The notes beneath the pieces were generated by a model that saw only the letters and a list, made by a program, of their open reading frames with translations, was not told the origin of the DNA and made no database searches. Below, in pieces: positions 13,701 to 25,700 of a DNA stretch of 64,000 bases. Positions within the stretch are counted from its first letter, which is position 1, and each line of letters starts with the position of its first letter. The position numbers were made by a program, and so were the translations under genes. Source of the stretch: Ursus arctos (taxonomy: Eukaryota; Chordata; Mammalia; Carnivora; Ursidae); contig NW_026622863.1 in assembly GCF_023065955.2 (NCBI RefSeq), positions 49,582,177 to 49,646,176 of the forward strand, read 5' to 3'.

Positions 13701-16700
13701 TTTCATCCTCCTGTCAGGTAGGTGGTAGACATTCTCCCCATTTTACAGAGGAGGAAACAGAGGCACAGAGATTAAGTAGCTTGCCCAAGGTTCCTTAGCT
13801 GGTAGGGCCTGGATTCGAACCCGAATGGTTAGTGGCCAGACCTTTCTTGGGAAAGCCAGACCTGAGCGTGAGTCCCAGCTCTGCTTAGCATCAAAGGCTT
13901 TGAGACGTGGTTTACCTGTCTGCCAAATGGGACAAAGCCGCCGACCTCCCGCTGGCTCTGCACAGAGCGGGCGTTTCCGCGAGCAGATACGGGGCATGCG
14001 CAGTAAGGGTAGCAACGAAGCCGTGCGTGACCTTTGAGAAGACATGTCAGCTGCTTCAGCCCACATTCCCCACGCACCTGCTTCGTGCCCAGCCCTTTGC
14101 AGGGAGGTACAGGCGAGGCAGCCCCAGCCCTGCCCTCTTGGGGCTCACAGTCCAGGGATGGATTTTGTCATCACTATCCCAGCTCTTGAAACTGTCCCTT
14201 GATGGGGCCCCTGACCGTCTTTCCAGGGAGGGAGCACTGACCGTCCTGCTTAGAAAGCTCAAGGCCTGCTGTGTCTTCTCTACAGTCCGCTTACAAACAC
14301 ACACACACAAGCTTTGTCATTGTGACGCAAAGAGCGTTACCCAGCCGTGGTTTGAAAAATTTGGTTTAAAAAGGAAAAAGGGGGGGCGCCTGGGTGGCAC
14401 AGCGGTTAAAGCGTCTGCCTTCGGCTCAGGGCGTGATCCCGGCGTTACGGGATCGAGCCCCACATCAGGCTCCTCCACTATGAGCCTGCTTCTTCCTCTC
14501 CCACTCCCCCTGCTTGTGTTCCCTCTCTCGCTGGCTGTCTCTATCTCTGTCAAATAAATAAATAAAATCTTTAAAAAAATAAAAATAAAAAGGAAAAAGG
14601 GCATACGGTTAAAGTGAGTCTTCCCTTTCGGGGCATTTCTGGCCCTTTCCCCATAAATGCCCACCCCCGCGGATTTCTCTGTGGAGCCCCACCATGTCCT
14701 TACAGCACACGCACTAGCGACACTGGGGGCCGGGTCATTCTCCATTGGGGGGGGCCGTCCCGAGCTCGGTAGCCCGCTGAGCAGCATCCCTAACCTCCAG
14801 CCATCTGTTGCCAGCAACAGCCCTTCTCCAGGTGGGACAGTCTTGGCGATCGTCGGATATTGCCAGGTGTCGCCTGGGGAACGGAATCACCTGGAGTGGG
14901 AACTCCCTAGTTGTCTAAGCTCGGAGCCCGGTAGACGTGACAGCGTGCGTGTGCACACGTGGGCACACACGCTCCCTTCTTACACACAGAACCGTACCGC
15001 GCCTTTCTTCTGTACCTTGCTTTGTTCGTTCAGCCAGATCTCTTGGACCGCTGACTTGCAGGCTGGGACGTGTGTGTGTGTGTGTGTGCTTTCACAGAAT
15101 GATTCCCACCCATTTAAAACATTTTTAATTTTAATTTTAATTTTTTATTTTTTTAAAGATTTTATTTATTTATTCGACAGAGATAGAGACAGCCAGCGAG
15201 AGAGGGAACACAAGCAGGGGGAGTGGGAGAGGAAGAAGCAGGCTCCTAGCGGAGGAGCCTGATGTGGGGCTCGATCCCGGAACGCCGGGATCACGCCCTG
15301 AGCCAAAGGCAGACGCTTAACCGCTGTGCCACCCAGGCGCCCCACATTTTTAATTTTTAGAATTAGGGATTATGTTCACATCGTCATCATGCAATCAACA
15401 TCAATCATCAAAAAGCATTTTTTTTTTTTTGAGAGAGAGAGAGACGGGGCAGGGAGGGACAGAGGGGGAGAGAGAGAGAGATAATCTTAAGCAGGCTCTA
15501 TGCTCAGCATGGAGCCCAACATGGGACTTGATCTCACGACCCTAAAATCATGACCTGAGTCAAAATCAAGAGTTGGACACTTCATGGACCAGCCACCCAG
15601 ACACTCCCAAAAGCATTTTTTTAAAGTAAGGGGATTGGTTAAGCATCTGCCTTCGGCTCAGGTCATGATCTCAGGGGTCTGGGATCGAGCCCCACATCGG
15701 GCTCCCTGCTCAGCGGGGAATCTGCTTCTCCCTCTCCCTCTGCTGCTCCCCCTTCTTGTGCTCTCTGACTCTCTCTAGCTCTCTGTCAAAGAAATAAATG
15801 AAATCTTAAAAATAAAAAATAAAAAATAAATAAAGGGGAAAGTGTCCCAAACCCATGCCTGCATTCCCGGCCCACCTGCCCCTCCAGAAAACCACAAGTA
15901 CTTAGCTGTCGTATATGCTTCCGGTTGTTTGCGCACGAGCAGCCTAGCGTAAATGTGGATTTACGTTTCTCTCCGCCCGGAAGGTAGCACATGAAATGCT
16001 TGCTTTGGCAGCGTGCGGAGAGTTTCCTTGATCCCTTGCTAGAGTTGTGAAGTATTCCTCCGTAGGGACGGACTGTCATTCATTTCCCCTGTAAACGCTC
16101 TGTAGATGCACGCTCGCCAAGTCCGGGCTTTGTCTCTCCCCACACAGCTGTAGTAAACAACTTGTCGACCCGTCAGTTCCCACAAGTGCACCTGCGTCTG
16201 CCAGGTCATTTCCCGGAAGCCTGTTTGCTGGATCAAAGCAAATGTGTACTTAGAATTTGCACAGCTGCTGCTGAATTGCATTGCCCTGGAGTCGTAGCAC
16301 GTTGTGCCAGTGACCCTCAAAGGCGATAGAAGAGACTGTCTTTATGAGACGTGGCTCGTTCCTAATGCGATGAGTGGAAAAGGTTGCATAGGGTGCTTTC
16401 AATGGGCATTACTCTTAGTACAAATGAGGTGGACCCTCTCTCAAACTATGTAAGCCTTCTATGTTTCCTTCTCTGTGCACTGTCTGATCACATCCTCGGC
16501 CCCTTTTTCTCATCGGTTCTTGTTCTTAGTGATTTCTGGAGGCTCTTTATATATGATGGAAATGAGCTTTGTCTGTGCAACGAATTGCAGCTGTTTCCCC
16601 AGCTGTATCATTTGGTTTTTTGACATGGTTGGGGAAGGGGGGGTGCGTGTTTGTATTTTTAATGAGTACGAGATAAACTTTTTCAGTTTTTATTTATTTT

Positions 16701-19700
16701 TTATTTATCTATTTATTTTATTTTTTAATTTTTTAAAAGATTTTATTTATTTATTTGACAGAGACAGCCAGCGAGAGAGGGAACACAAGCAGGGGGAGTG
16801 GGAGAGGAAGAAGCAGGCTCATAGCAGAGGAGCCTGACGTGGGGCTCGATCCCATAATGCCGGGATCACGCCCTGAGCCGAAGGCAGACGCTTAACGACT
16901 ACACCACCCAGGCGCCCCTCAGTTTTTATTTTTAAACGCTTACAAAGAATTTCAAACAGATAGCAACGTTGTACGAATAGTACAGGGAGCTCATGGGAGT
17001 TCTTTACTCTTTACCCGCATGTATTAGTTATCTGTTGCCGTGTAACAAATGACCCCCGAACTTAGCAGCTTTAAACAACAAGCATTAACTTCTCTCACGT
17101 AGCTTGTAAGGATCAAGAGTCCGGAAGCAGCTTAGCTGGCAGGTGCTGCCTCGTAATGTCTCATGAGGTTAGAGTCAACCAGGGCTGCGGTCATCGGAAG
17201 GCTCGACTGGGCTGGGGAATATGGCTCAGCTCCTCCCTACAAGGGCTTCTCCAAAGGGCAGTTTATATCATGCTCTGCAGTTGGCTTCCCCCAAAGGAAA
17301 TGATCCAGAAAGGGGAGTCCCGGGATGGAAGGCGCAGCCTTTTCTGTAACTGAATCTTGGAAGTTGCGTCAGATCACTTCTGCCGCATCTGTTGGTCCCA
17401 GAGACCAAGCCTGGGGACCGTCTGGGAGGAGACCGAATAATAACAAGGTGGGGATCGCTGGGGGGGGGTGGGGGGGGCACCTCGGAAGCTGGCTGCCACC
17501 CAGATTTTTCCACCCTTAGTGTCTTGCTACATTCGCTTTACCCTCCGCTCTCTTGATACGTATACATTTTTATTCAGAATCATTGGAGAGTAAATTGCAG
17601 ACGTTCTGCTCCTTTACTCCTTAATGTCTCAGCCTTTGAGAACAAGAACCTTCTCCTACTTGACCACGGCAGGGTTATCAAATTCAGATTTAGCGCTGAG
17701 ATGATACCATTATCCACTGTGCGTAATCTAGTGTCCCTGGTCGTCCTGCCGTCATGTCACGCGTTCTCTCCTGATTACACTTAGCTTTCGGGCACGTTTC
17801 TTTCTCCACACCAGCCCCGATCACACGCTTCCCAGGGCTTCTTGTGAGGTGGCCAGCTGTTCTTCCTTACCCTTACCAAAGCCTGTTGTTTTCCTCTGTT
17901 CTCTGTTGTCAGTGCTCCCCCAATGGGGGAGCCCTGTGATGCTTCTTATCAGTGATTCCTCGAGGGCGGATTACCAGGTCAGAGGGCACGACCCTTTCAA
18001 AGTATGCAGACCGGAGGGCTGTTTAGGTGACAGCCTCAGCAGCCCCTTCTGAGAGCCAAGGGCCTCTCCGATCTCTTCTCAGAGGTGGCAGGCCTTTGGG
18101 GATGTGTGCAGACGGATTGGTTTGGGGGCTTTTGTTTTGAATTGCCTGAAGTTATTCGGGGCCAGCCTCGGATGGGGTGTTGGAAGGGTCCAGGGCGTTG
18201 GAGGCTTCAAGCAAGTCATAACCTTGAAATCATGAGTCGGCCCACTTTGGGGGCTCAAAGCAAAGAGCCCCGGCTTTGGAGCGTGGCAGCTTTGGTGGCC
18301 TTGGGCCAGCGCCCTGAACCCGCTGAGCCTGAGTCGTCCTCGGACAACTTGGAGGTCACTGGGCGGAGGGGAGGCAGGGAGACTCAGGACCAGCCATTTT
18401 GGCTCCCAGGCCTTGGTTTCTCATCTGCGAAACAGTTCCAGCATTTTCGCTGCTTTCAGGGCCACAGAGCGACCAGACAAGGGGGTGCCCGTGCCACATC
18501 GGTGTGGGCTGTCACCGGGGTGTGGCTTCGGTGCCAGCCCAGGGCCGGGGACTCAGCTGGCACCCGCTGGGGAAGCAGTGGCTGCTGAGGTTAGGACTCT
18601 GGGGGAGGACCGTGCGGAGGTGCTGTGTCCCAGGTGTGTTTTCGGCAAGGTCCTGGTGTCCGTATCAGAGACTAGCGCCTGGCTGTCATGTGCGAGTCTG
18701 ATACACACAGACATACGTGCCTATACCTGCACGCTCACGTGGGACCCAGGGAGTCCTGCAGTCGCGGCCACACAGGCACACGGAGGCAGAGGTCACGGAC
18801 ATTTAGAGGAACCCGCCCCGCCCCTCAGTTGTCATCCTTAGCCCCGGCTTTCTGGGCCCCCCCGGCACCCCCTCCCTCCCGCCCCGCGCCTTCCACAGCC
18901 GGCAGCCCCGTGCTCTGCAGCCACTCCATCTGTGCTGGGTTCCGTCTCCCGGGGGGTGGGCTGGACAGTCAGGCCCCGCAGGGCTGGCAGCTGGGATGCT
19001 GCCCCCATCCAGCCGCCTCCTTCCCCTCTGCTGCTGTGCTCGCGCTCCCTGGCCCCCTGCCTCCCCGCTGGGCAGCTGGTGTGGTGCCCCCTGCCGCCGC
19101 CACTGCTTCCTCTGCTGCTGCCCCCGAACCCTGCAGAGCTCACCTTCGTCTGGGGGGTGGGGGGGTAGATGGGGAGGGGGGTGAGAGCAGAGGGAAAGGT
19201 CTGGAGATGAGGCGGGGGCAGGCGGAGGGGTGAGGTGGGGACAGGTGCAGGGGCGAGGCAGAGGACAAGTAGATGGAGGGATGAGGAGGGGAGAGGTGCA
19301 AGGGGGTGGGGTTGGGGGCAGAGGTAGACAGGTGAAGTGGGGAGTTCAGAAATGAGAGGTGGGAAGGAGAGCCATGGTGGAGTCCTTTCTGTCAAGACAG
19401 GGGTGGGTGGCTAAGAAGGAGGGTTTCTGGTGGGCGTTGCTGGGGTCCCCAGTGTCTTGGGGCAATGGGAGCCAAGGTTGGTTCTGACCCCTGCCCCCTC
19501 CCCTCTACCTCCCTCCCCTGCCCAGATCCCGGCAGCGGCTCCACTGAAGGGCCCAGGCCCCTCCTCGTCCCCGTCACTACCTCACCAGGCCCCTCTGGGA
19601 GACAGCCCCCACCTGCCCTCCCCACATCCCGCCAGGCCTCCCTCCCGCCCGCCCTCCCGCCCCCACTCCCGCCCTCCCTCCCAGCCCCAGAGCTTGTCCC

Positions 19701-22700
19701 GCCCACCCTCAGAGCCCACCCTGCACCCTTGCCCCCCACCCCAGGCACCCCCCACTCTGCCTGGCATCTTTGTCATCCAGAACCAGCTCGGAGTCCCCCC
19801 ACCTGCCAGCACACCGGCCCCTGCTGCCCCAGGCCCCCCTCAGCCCCCCCTGCGCCCGCCTTCCCAACCCCCAGAGGGGCCGCTGCCCCCAGCCCCCCAC
19901 CTCCCTCCCGCCTCCACGTCCTCTGTCGTGGCCTCCACGGATACAGCTACCAGGCTGCCAGCCCCTACGCCACCTGACTTCCAGCTCCAGTTCCCACCTG
20001 GCCAGGGGCCCCACAAGTCCCCCACACCCCCTCCGACCCTCCACCTGGTCCCTGAGCCCGCAGCGCCCCCCCCACCGCCTCCTCGGACCTTCCAGATGGT
20101 GACCACCCCCTTCCCGGCGCTGCCCCAGCCGAAGGCTCTTCTCGAGAGATTTCACCAGGTAATCGGAGGCAGGGACCAGCCCCGCCGCCCACACCGCAAG
20201 CCCTGCCCTCCCCGTACAGTCCGATGGGGAGTCCCGCCTACGCTCCAGCTTTCTCTTGTCCCCAGCCCTGGTGCCCGGCCACCACCACTCCTAGTGTGTG
20301 CCCCCTACCCCTCAACCACCTGTCCCCCTCCTCAGGTGCCGTCCGGAATCATTCTCCAGAACAAGGCCGGGGGGGCCCCTGCCGCCCCGCAGACCTCCGC
20401 CAGCCTGGGGCCCCTCGCCAGCCCCACTGCCTCTGTGCTGGTCAGCGGGCAGGCCCCATCCGGGACCCCCACCGCCCCCAGCCATCCCCCTGCCCCGGCA
20501 CCCATGGCCACCGCAGGTAGGGGAGAGGTAGCCCACGAGGAGAGGTGGGGGGCCTGAAGGTGGGCGGGCAGGGGGGAGGGGGACGGGCTGGGCAGAGCTG
20601 TGGGTGCGTGAGCCCAAGGGGTCACCCAGACCTCATGGGACAGGGAAGGTGGAGGAGGAAGGACTGTCTTCCCAGATTGGAGGAGACACAGGGCTAGTGG
20701 GGCTGCCGAGGCTAAAGGACCGGAGGAGAGCGGGGTGCAGTCTTGGGGGTCACATTGCGGTGGGGCCTTTGTGCCAGTGACCCCTGAGCCCTGTCTGCCC
20801 CCACCCCCACCCTCAGGCCTCCCTCCTCTGCTTCCTGCCGAGAGCAAAGCTTTCGCCAGCAGCCTCCCGACCCTGAGTGTGGCCAAGGCCACTGCGGCTG
20901 GGCCGGGGAAGTCCTCCGGGCTGCAGGTAAGAGGCCACGGGGGGGGGGGGGTTGGGGGGGGTGGCTAGGGCCAGAGCGATGTCACCAGGGAGCCGGGAAA
21001 GAGTCCGCTGGGCGGAGGAGGCCAACTGACAGGCCATCAGAGACCAGTCTGGGCAGTGGGTCAAACACCAGGACAGCCCAGGTGGGTGCATGCCAGAGAA
21101 TGAGACAGATGGCGACCCACGGACACCAAGGCATAGGGTGATGATAGGAGAGGTGGCTCAAGTGGGTCCCTGAGGCCATCACTGGGGGTGGGACCAGGGA
21201 GAGCTCGAGGCTGGAGGAGGAGGGATGCGGGGAGACCATTGGGTGAGGGAGGCAAGAGAAAGGAGGTGGTGAGACCCTAGACAGAGCAGGGGATGGGAGG
21301 GCCGGGGGGTTACGCGATGGGGGGGCCCAGAATGGGGGGGACAGGGCAGTGTGGGGAAGACTGAGGCAGAGGCCATCTGCGGGGATATGGAGGGGAGGCA
21401 GGAAGACAAGACCACAGCAGGTGGAGGGACCAGGATGCCGACCTCGGCCTCCGAGGGGACATCACCGCTAGTGGCCTAGAGGGAAGCGAGGGTGGAGAGG
21501 TTTGAGGCAAAGTGGGCGGAGTCAGGGGCAGGAAGAGAGAACCGTGGCAGCCAGGTGGGCCAGACTCAGGACCATCGAGACCATCAGCAGAAGCCAAGGC
21601 CATTTGATGAACAGGGAGGGAGCCTGCAGAAGCCGGCCTGGTGTCCAGACCGAGTCAGGTGGAGGCCAATACCCACACCTCCGGAGAAGGGGCTGGCAGG
21701 GAGCTAGGCAAGGCCTGGCCCAGGTCTTCCCGGAGGCAGGTTCATGTGCTGGGTGGCACATCCCAGCAGCTGGGGCCAGGACCCCACCTCGGGGGGAGGG
21801 GGGCCGGTGGGGAGACGTGGGCCAGCTCTCCTCTTTGTCACAGGCAGGGTCCCAAGGGGGTCAGGGTGCAAGGGGAGGCCCCTCGGCAGCGCTGTCTCTC
21901 ACTCAGCTCTCTGCCCCGCAGTATGAGAGCAAGATGGGCAGTCTGAAGAAACCCCCCACGCTGCAGCCCAGCAAAGAAGCCTGGTGAGTCGCAGCACTGC
22001 GCACCGCCCCCCCACCATGCCTTCCCGGAGGCTCAGGAGCAGGGTGTGGGGACCACCCCTCACAAGTCCGGTCGTGCAGGCCCCGCCCCTTGTTAGCTGT
22101 GTGGTTTGGGGCAATATAATTTTCCTCAAAGACCCTCAGTTTCCCTTCTAGAGAGAGAGTCGGGTGGTAATAGTAGTGATGAGGGGGTGACAGGTGAGGA
22201 TTCCTCGCGACTGTGGTAAGATGGGTGGGTGTTGGGGTGAATGGATGCATGGGTGTCCCGGTAGGTGCATGGACGAGTGTGGGTCTGCGTGGGCATTTGG
22301 GTGGCTGGATGGGTGTTGGGTGGATAAACGGGTATTTGGGTAGATGGATTGATGGGTGTTTGGCTAAATGGATGGATGGAGGGATCTGGGGTGGGCGCAT
22401 GGCTGGCTGGTTGGAAGGAAAGGGTCTGGGGTGGGCGGATAAATGGATATTTGGGTGGGTGAATCGGTATTTGGCTAGATGGATGGATGGATGGATGGAT
22501 GGATGGACGGACGGAAGGACGGGGTCTGGGGTGGGCGCATGGCTGGATGGATGGGTGTTTGGGTGGATAGACGAATATTTGGGTGGATGGGGTCTGGGTG
22601 GGCGATGGGTAAGTTCCAGGTTGCCTGCATTCTCTCTCTCCTGCTCTCGTTCTACTGCAAGCGTTTATCAGATACTCACTCAGTGCCCAGTCCTGTGCTG

Positions 22701-25700
22701 GATTCTGAAAACAAGCCAGGGTTCCGGCCCCCGTGGTGTGGTGGGGGTGCTGGTCTGCAGCTCAGGGTAGAGACGAGCATGTCTGGGGAGAGACAGTCAC
22801 GCAATACAGAGACATAACTCACTGCTGCGGGATGTGGTAGAAAACAGCCCGGGAGAGAACTGGATTTTACCACGCGGACCAGCCAGCCACCCTCCCTCCC
22901 CACCTTCCCGAGGTAGCTGTTGGGCCTGAGGCAGAGTAAGGACGTGCTGACCCCACGTGGCGGGAGGGGGTATAGCAGGAGGAGGATGAGTTTGAAGCCC
23001 CGGCTCTGCGGGTTCTCCAAGTGTACGCGCTTTGCGTGGAGGAACGTCACTCCGCCGGGGCTCAGTTCCCCCATCTGTAGAGTGGGGATAATGACAGCAC
23101 CCGGTCCCCTGGCTGGTCGCCAGCGTCCGTGAGACAGAACGAGCGCGTCCGGCCCACGTTAGTGCATTTCCCTGCTGTCTGTGTTGGGGCCTGGGGGTTC
23201 AGGGTCGGGGTCTGGTTTCTCCCAGCCTCACCACCAGCTCTGTGTGTGTGTGTGTCTGTGTGTGTCTGTGTGGTCGGTCTCTCCCCACCCCACCCCCCAG
23301 TTTCCTGGAACATTTGCACAAACATCAGGGCTCCGTCCTGCACCCTGACTACAAGACAGCCTTCCCCTCCTTCGAGGACGCCCTGCACCGCCTCCTACCC
23401 TACCACGTCTACCAGGGTGCCCTCCCCTCCCCCAATGACTACCACAAAGGTAAGCCGCCCCCTCCCCGCCCCCCCCCACACCGGGACTCTCCCTCCCTGG
23501 TCCCTAGCCTGGGAGGGGGGCGGGAGGGAGCAGGTGCAGGCACCCCTCTGCAAGTGCTTGACTGAGGCTCAGGGCAAGCCACACGCCCCAGCGTCTGTGC
23601 CTCTGGACTTTTCTCTCCCCCCCCCCCCCCCCCCCCCCCCACAGTGGATGAGGAGTTTGAGACGGTCTCCACGCAGCTGCTGAAACGCACGCAGGCCATG
23701 CTCAATAAATACCGCCTCCTGCTCCTGGAGGAGTCCCGGGTAGGGTGCTGGCACCTTTCTCCCTGGGGGACCCCGCCCTTTCCCTTGCCCTCTCTGGGCC
23801 CGCTGCGGGGCTTGGGGGCCTGCTCCTTGAAGCCTCTGGAGGGAGGACGGGAGGCTGGTAGTCAGAGCCCAAGAGGGCCAGTTTGGAACCCGTTCCCGTC
23901 CTTCCGGGTGGCCCCCATGCCCTCCCCCGCCTGGCTCCTTCCCCGGCGCATCCTCTCGTCTCCCCCCTCAGAGGGTGAGCCCCTCGGCGGAGATGGTGAT
24001 GATCGACCGCATGTTCATTCAGGAGGAGAAGACCACCCTTGCCTTGGACAAACAGTTGGCCAAGGAGAAGCCCGGTGAGAGGGGACGGGAGGGAGAGGGC
24101 TCCCCAGTTCCTGCCCCTGCAATGGAATTTGACCTGGGGGCAGGAAGCGGGGTGCACGGCCTGACCTTTCCCCACCACTGGGGTACACCAGCGCCCCACC
24201 TTCCTGCCGTGGTGGGGTCTACCCTGACCTCCGGGCTCTGGGGCTGGAGAGAACTGAGTTCGTTCTCCTCCATCCCTGTGTCCGTGCGGCTCCATCCTGG
24301 CTGGAGGGCACATTCCACCACCCCCAGGGGGACGGAGAAGCGGGGGAGAAGAGCAGGACTGGGGTGAAGCCAGCAAAGTGATTGCAAAATTTAAGGGCCG
24401 TTCTCAGGCCTCAGCTCCTGCTTGCACGTTAGGGGGTTTGGGAATGGCTGAGAAGAGTGGTACCTGGCGCTGCGTCCTGAGGGTCTGATGAGGCAAGGGC
24501 TCGGCCCCCGGCCCGGCAGATGGTCCATGCCCATCACACGCGGACTCCTCTTAGCTGTGCTCTGCGCGGGCATCTCGTGCTTTCCCTCATGCCCCCCCGT
24601 GGCTTTTCTCGGCCCCCTGGTTTTGCAGACGAGTATGTGTCTTCCTCGCGCTCTCTTGGCCTCCCCGTCGCTGCCTCTTCCGAGGGACACCGGCTCCCTG
24701 GCCACGGCCCAGCACCATCCTCCGTGTCTGGGGCCCCTGCCCAGCCCCCTCTGCACCTGCCAACCAAGCTGGTGATTCGGCACGGTGGGGCGGGTGGCTC
24801 CCCTTCGGTGACCTGGGCCCGGGCGTCCTCCTCCCTGTCCTCTTCCTCCTCCTCCTCGGCCACCTCGCCCTTGGACGCCGATGAGGACGGCCCCATGCCG
24901 TCCCGCAACCGCCCTCCCATCAAGACCTACGAGGCTCGGAGCCGCATCGGCCTCAAGCTCAAGATCAAGCAGGAGGCTGGGCTCAGCAAGGTTGTCCACA
25001 ACACCGCCTTGGACCCTGTGCACCAGCCCCCGCCCCCTGCCGCCCTCAAGGCCGCCGAGCCCCCGCCCCGGCCCCCTCCGCCACCCCCTGCCACGGGCCA
25101 GATGAACGGCACAGTGGACCACCCGCCGCCGGCCGCCCCCGACCGCAAGCCCGCGGCGCTGGCCCCTCACTGCCCCCGGCTGCCCCTTCGGAAGACGTAC
25201 CGCGAGAACGTGGAGGCCCTGGGCGGCGCGGCCGGGGAGGGGGCCGGGACCGGCAGAGCCCGGGGCAGCAGTCCGGCGCCGCTGCCCACCAAAGTGGACG
25301 AGGCCACCAGCGGGCTCATCCGCGAGCTGGCCGCGGTGGAGGACGAGCTGTACCAGCGCATGCTGAAGGGGGCGCCCCCGGAGCCCACGGCCAGCGCAGG
25401 GCAGGGCAGCGGCAGCAGGGATCCCGGCTGGGAGGCGCCCCCCGCCAAGCGGCGCAAGTCCGAGTCGCCCGACGTGGACCAGGCCAGCTTCTCCAGCGAC
25501 AGTCCGCAGGACGACACGCTCACGGAACACCTGCAGAGCGCTATCGACAGCATCCTGAACCTCCAGCAGGCCCCGGGTCGGACACCTGCACCCCCGTACC
25601 CCCACGCCGCCCCGACGGCTGTCACGCCTGCCTCCCCGTCGCCCCTGCACAGGCCAGAGGCCTACCCGCCCTCCAGTCACAACGGTGGCCTCGGCGCCAG

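Larger units (their letters stand above)
11462..19525 (+). other. BICRA intron 5 (8 kb), repeat-filled
   Basis: The longest BICRA intron in the window. It holds L1-like remnants (11960-12310, 16000-16680), MIRs (12400-12690 +, 13680-13830 -, 13835-13990 +, 18250-18440 +), an L2 (13010-13550), a MER20-like element (14715-14895), five SINECs between 14383 and 16918, and an LTR-like repeat (17025-17300). From 19150 to 19390 it is G-rich degenerate sequence. I saw no extra exon with good splice sites and coding sense. Confidence 0.8.

Noticed and set aside
22213..22770. 185-residue Trp/Gly/Met-rich + strand frame in BICRA intron 9
   Set aside because: It is a translation of the GGAT/TGGG minisatellite, which stays open because the repeat lacks stops.
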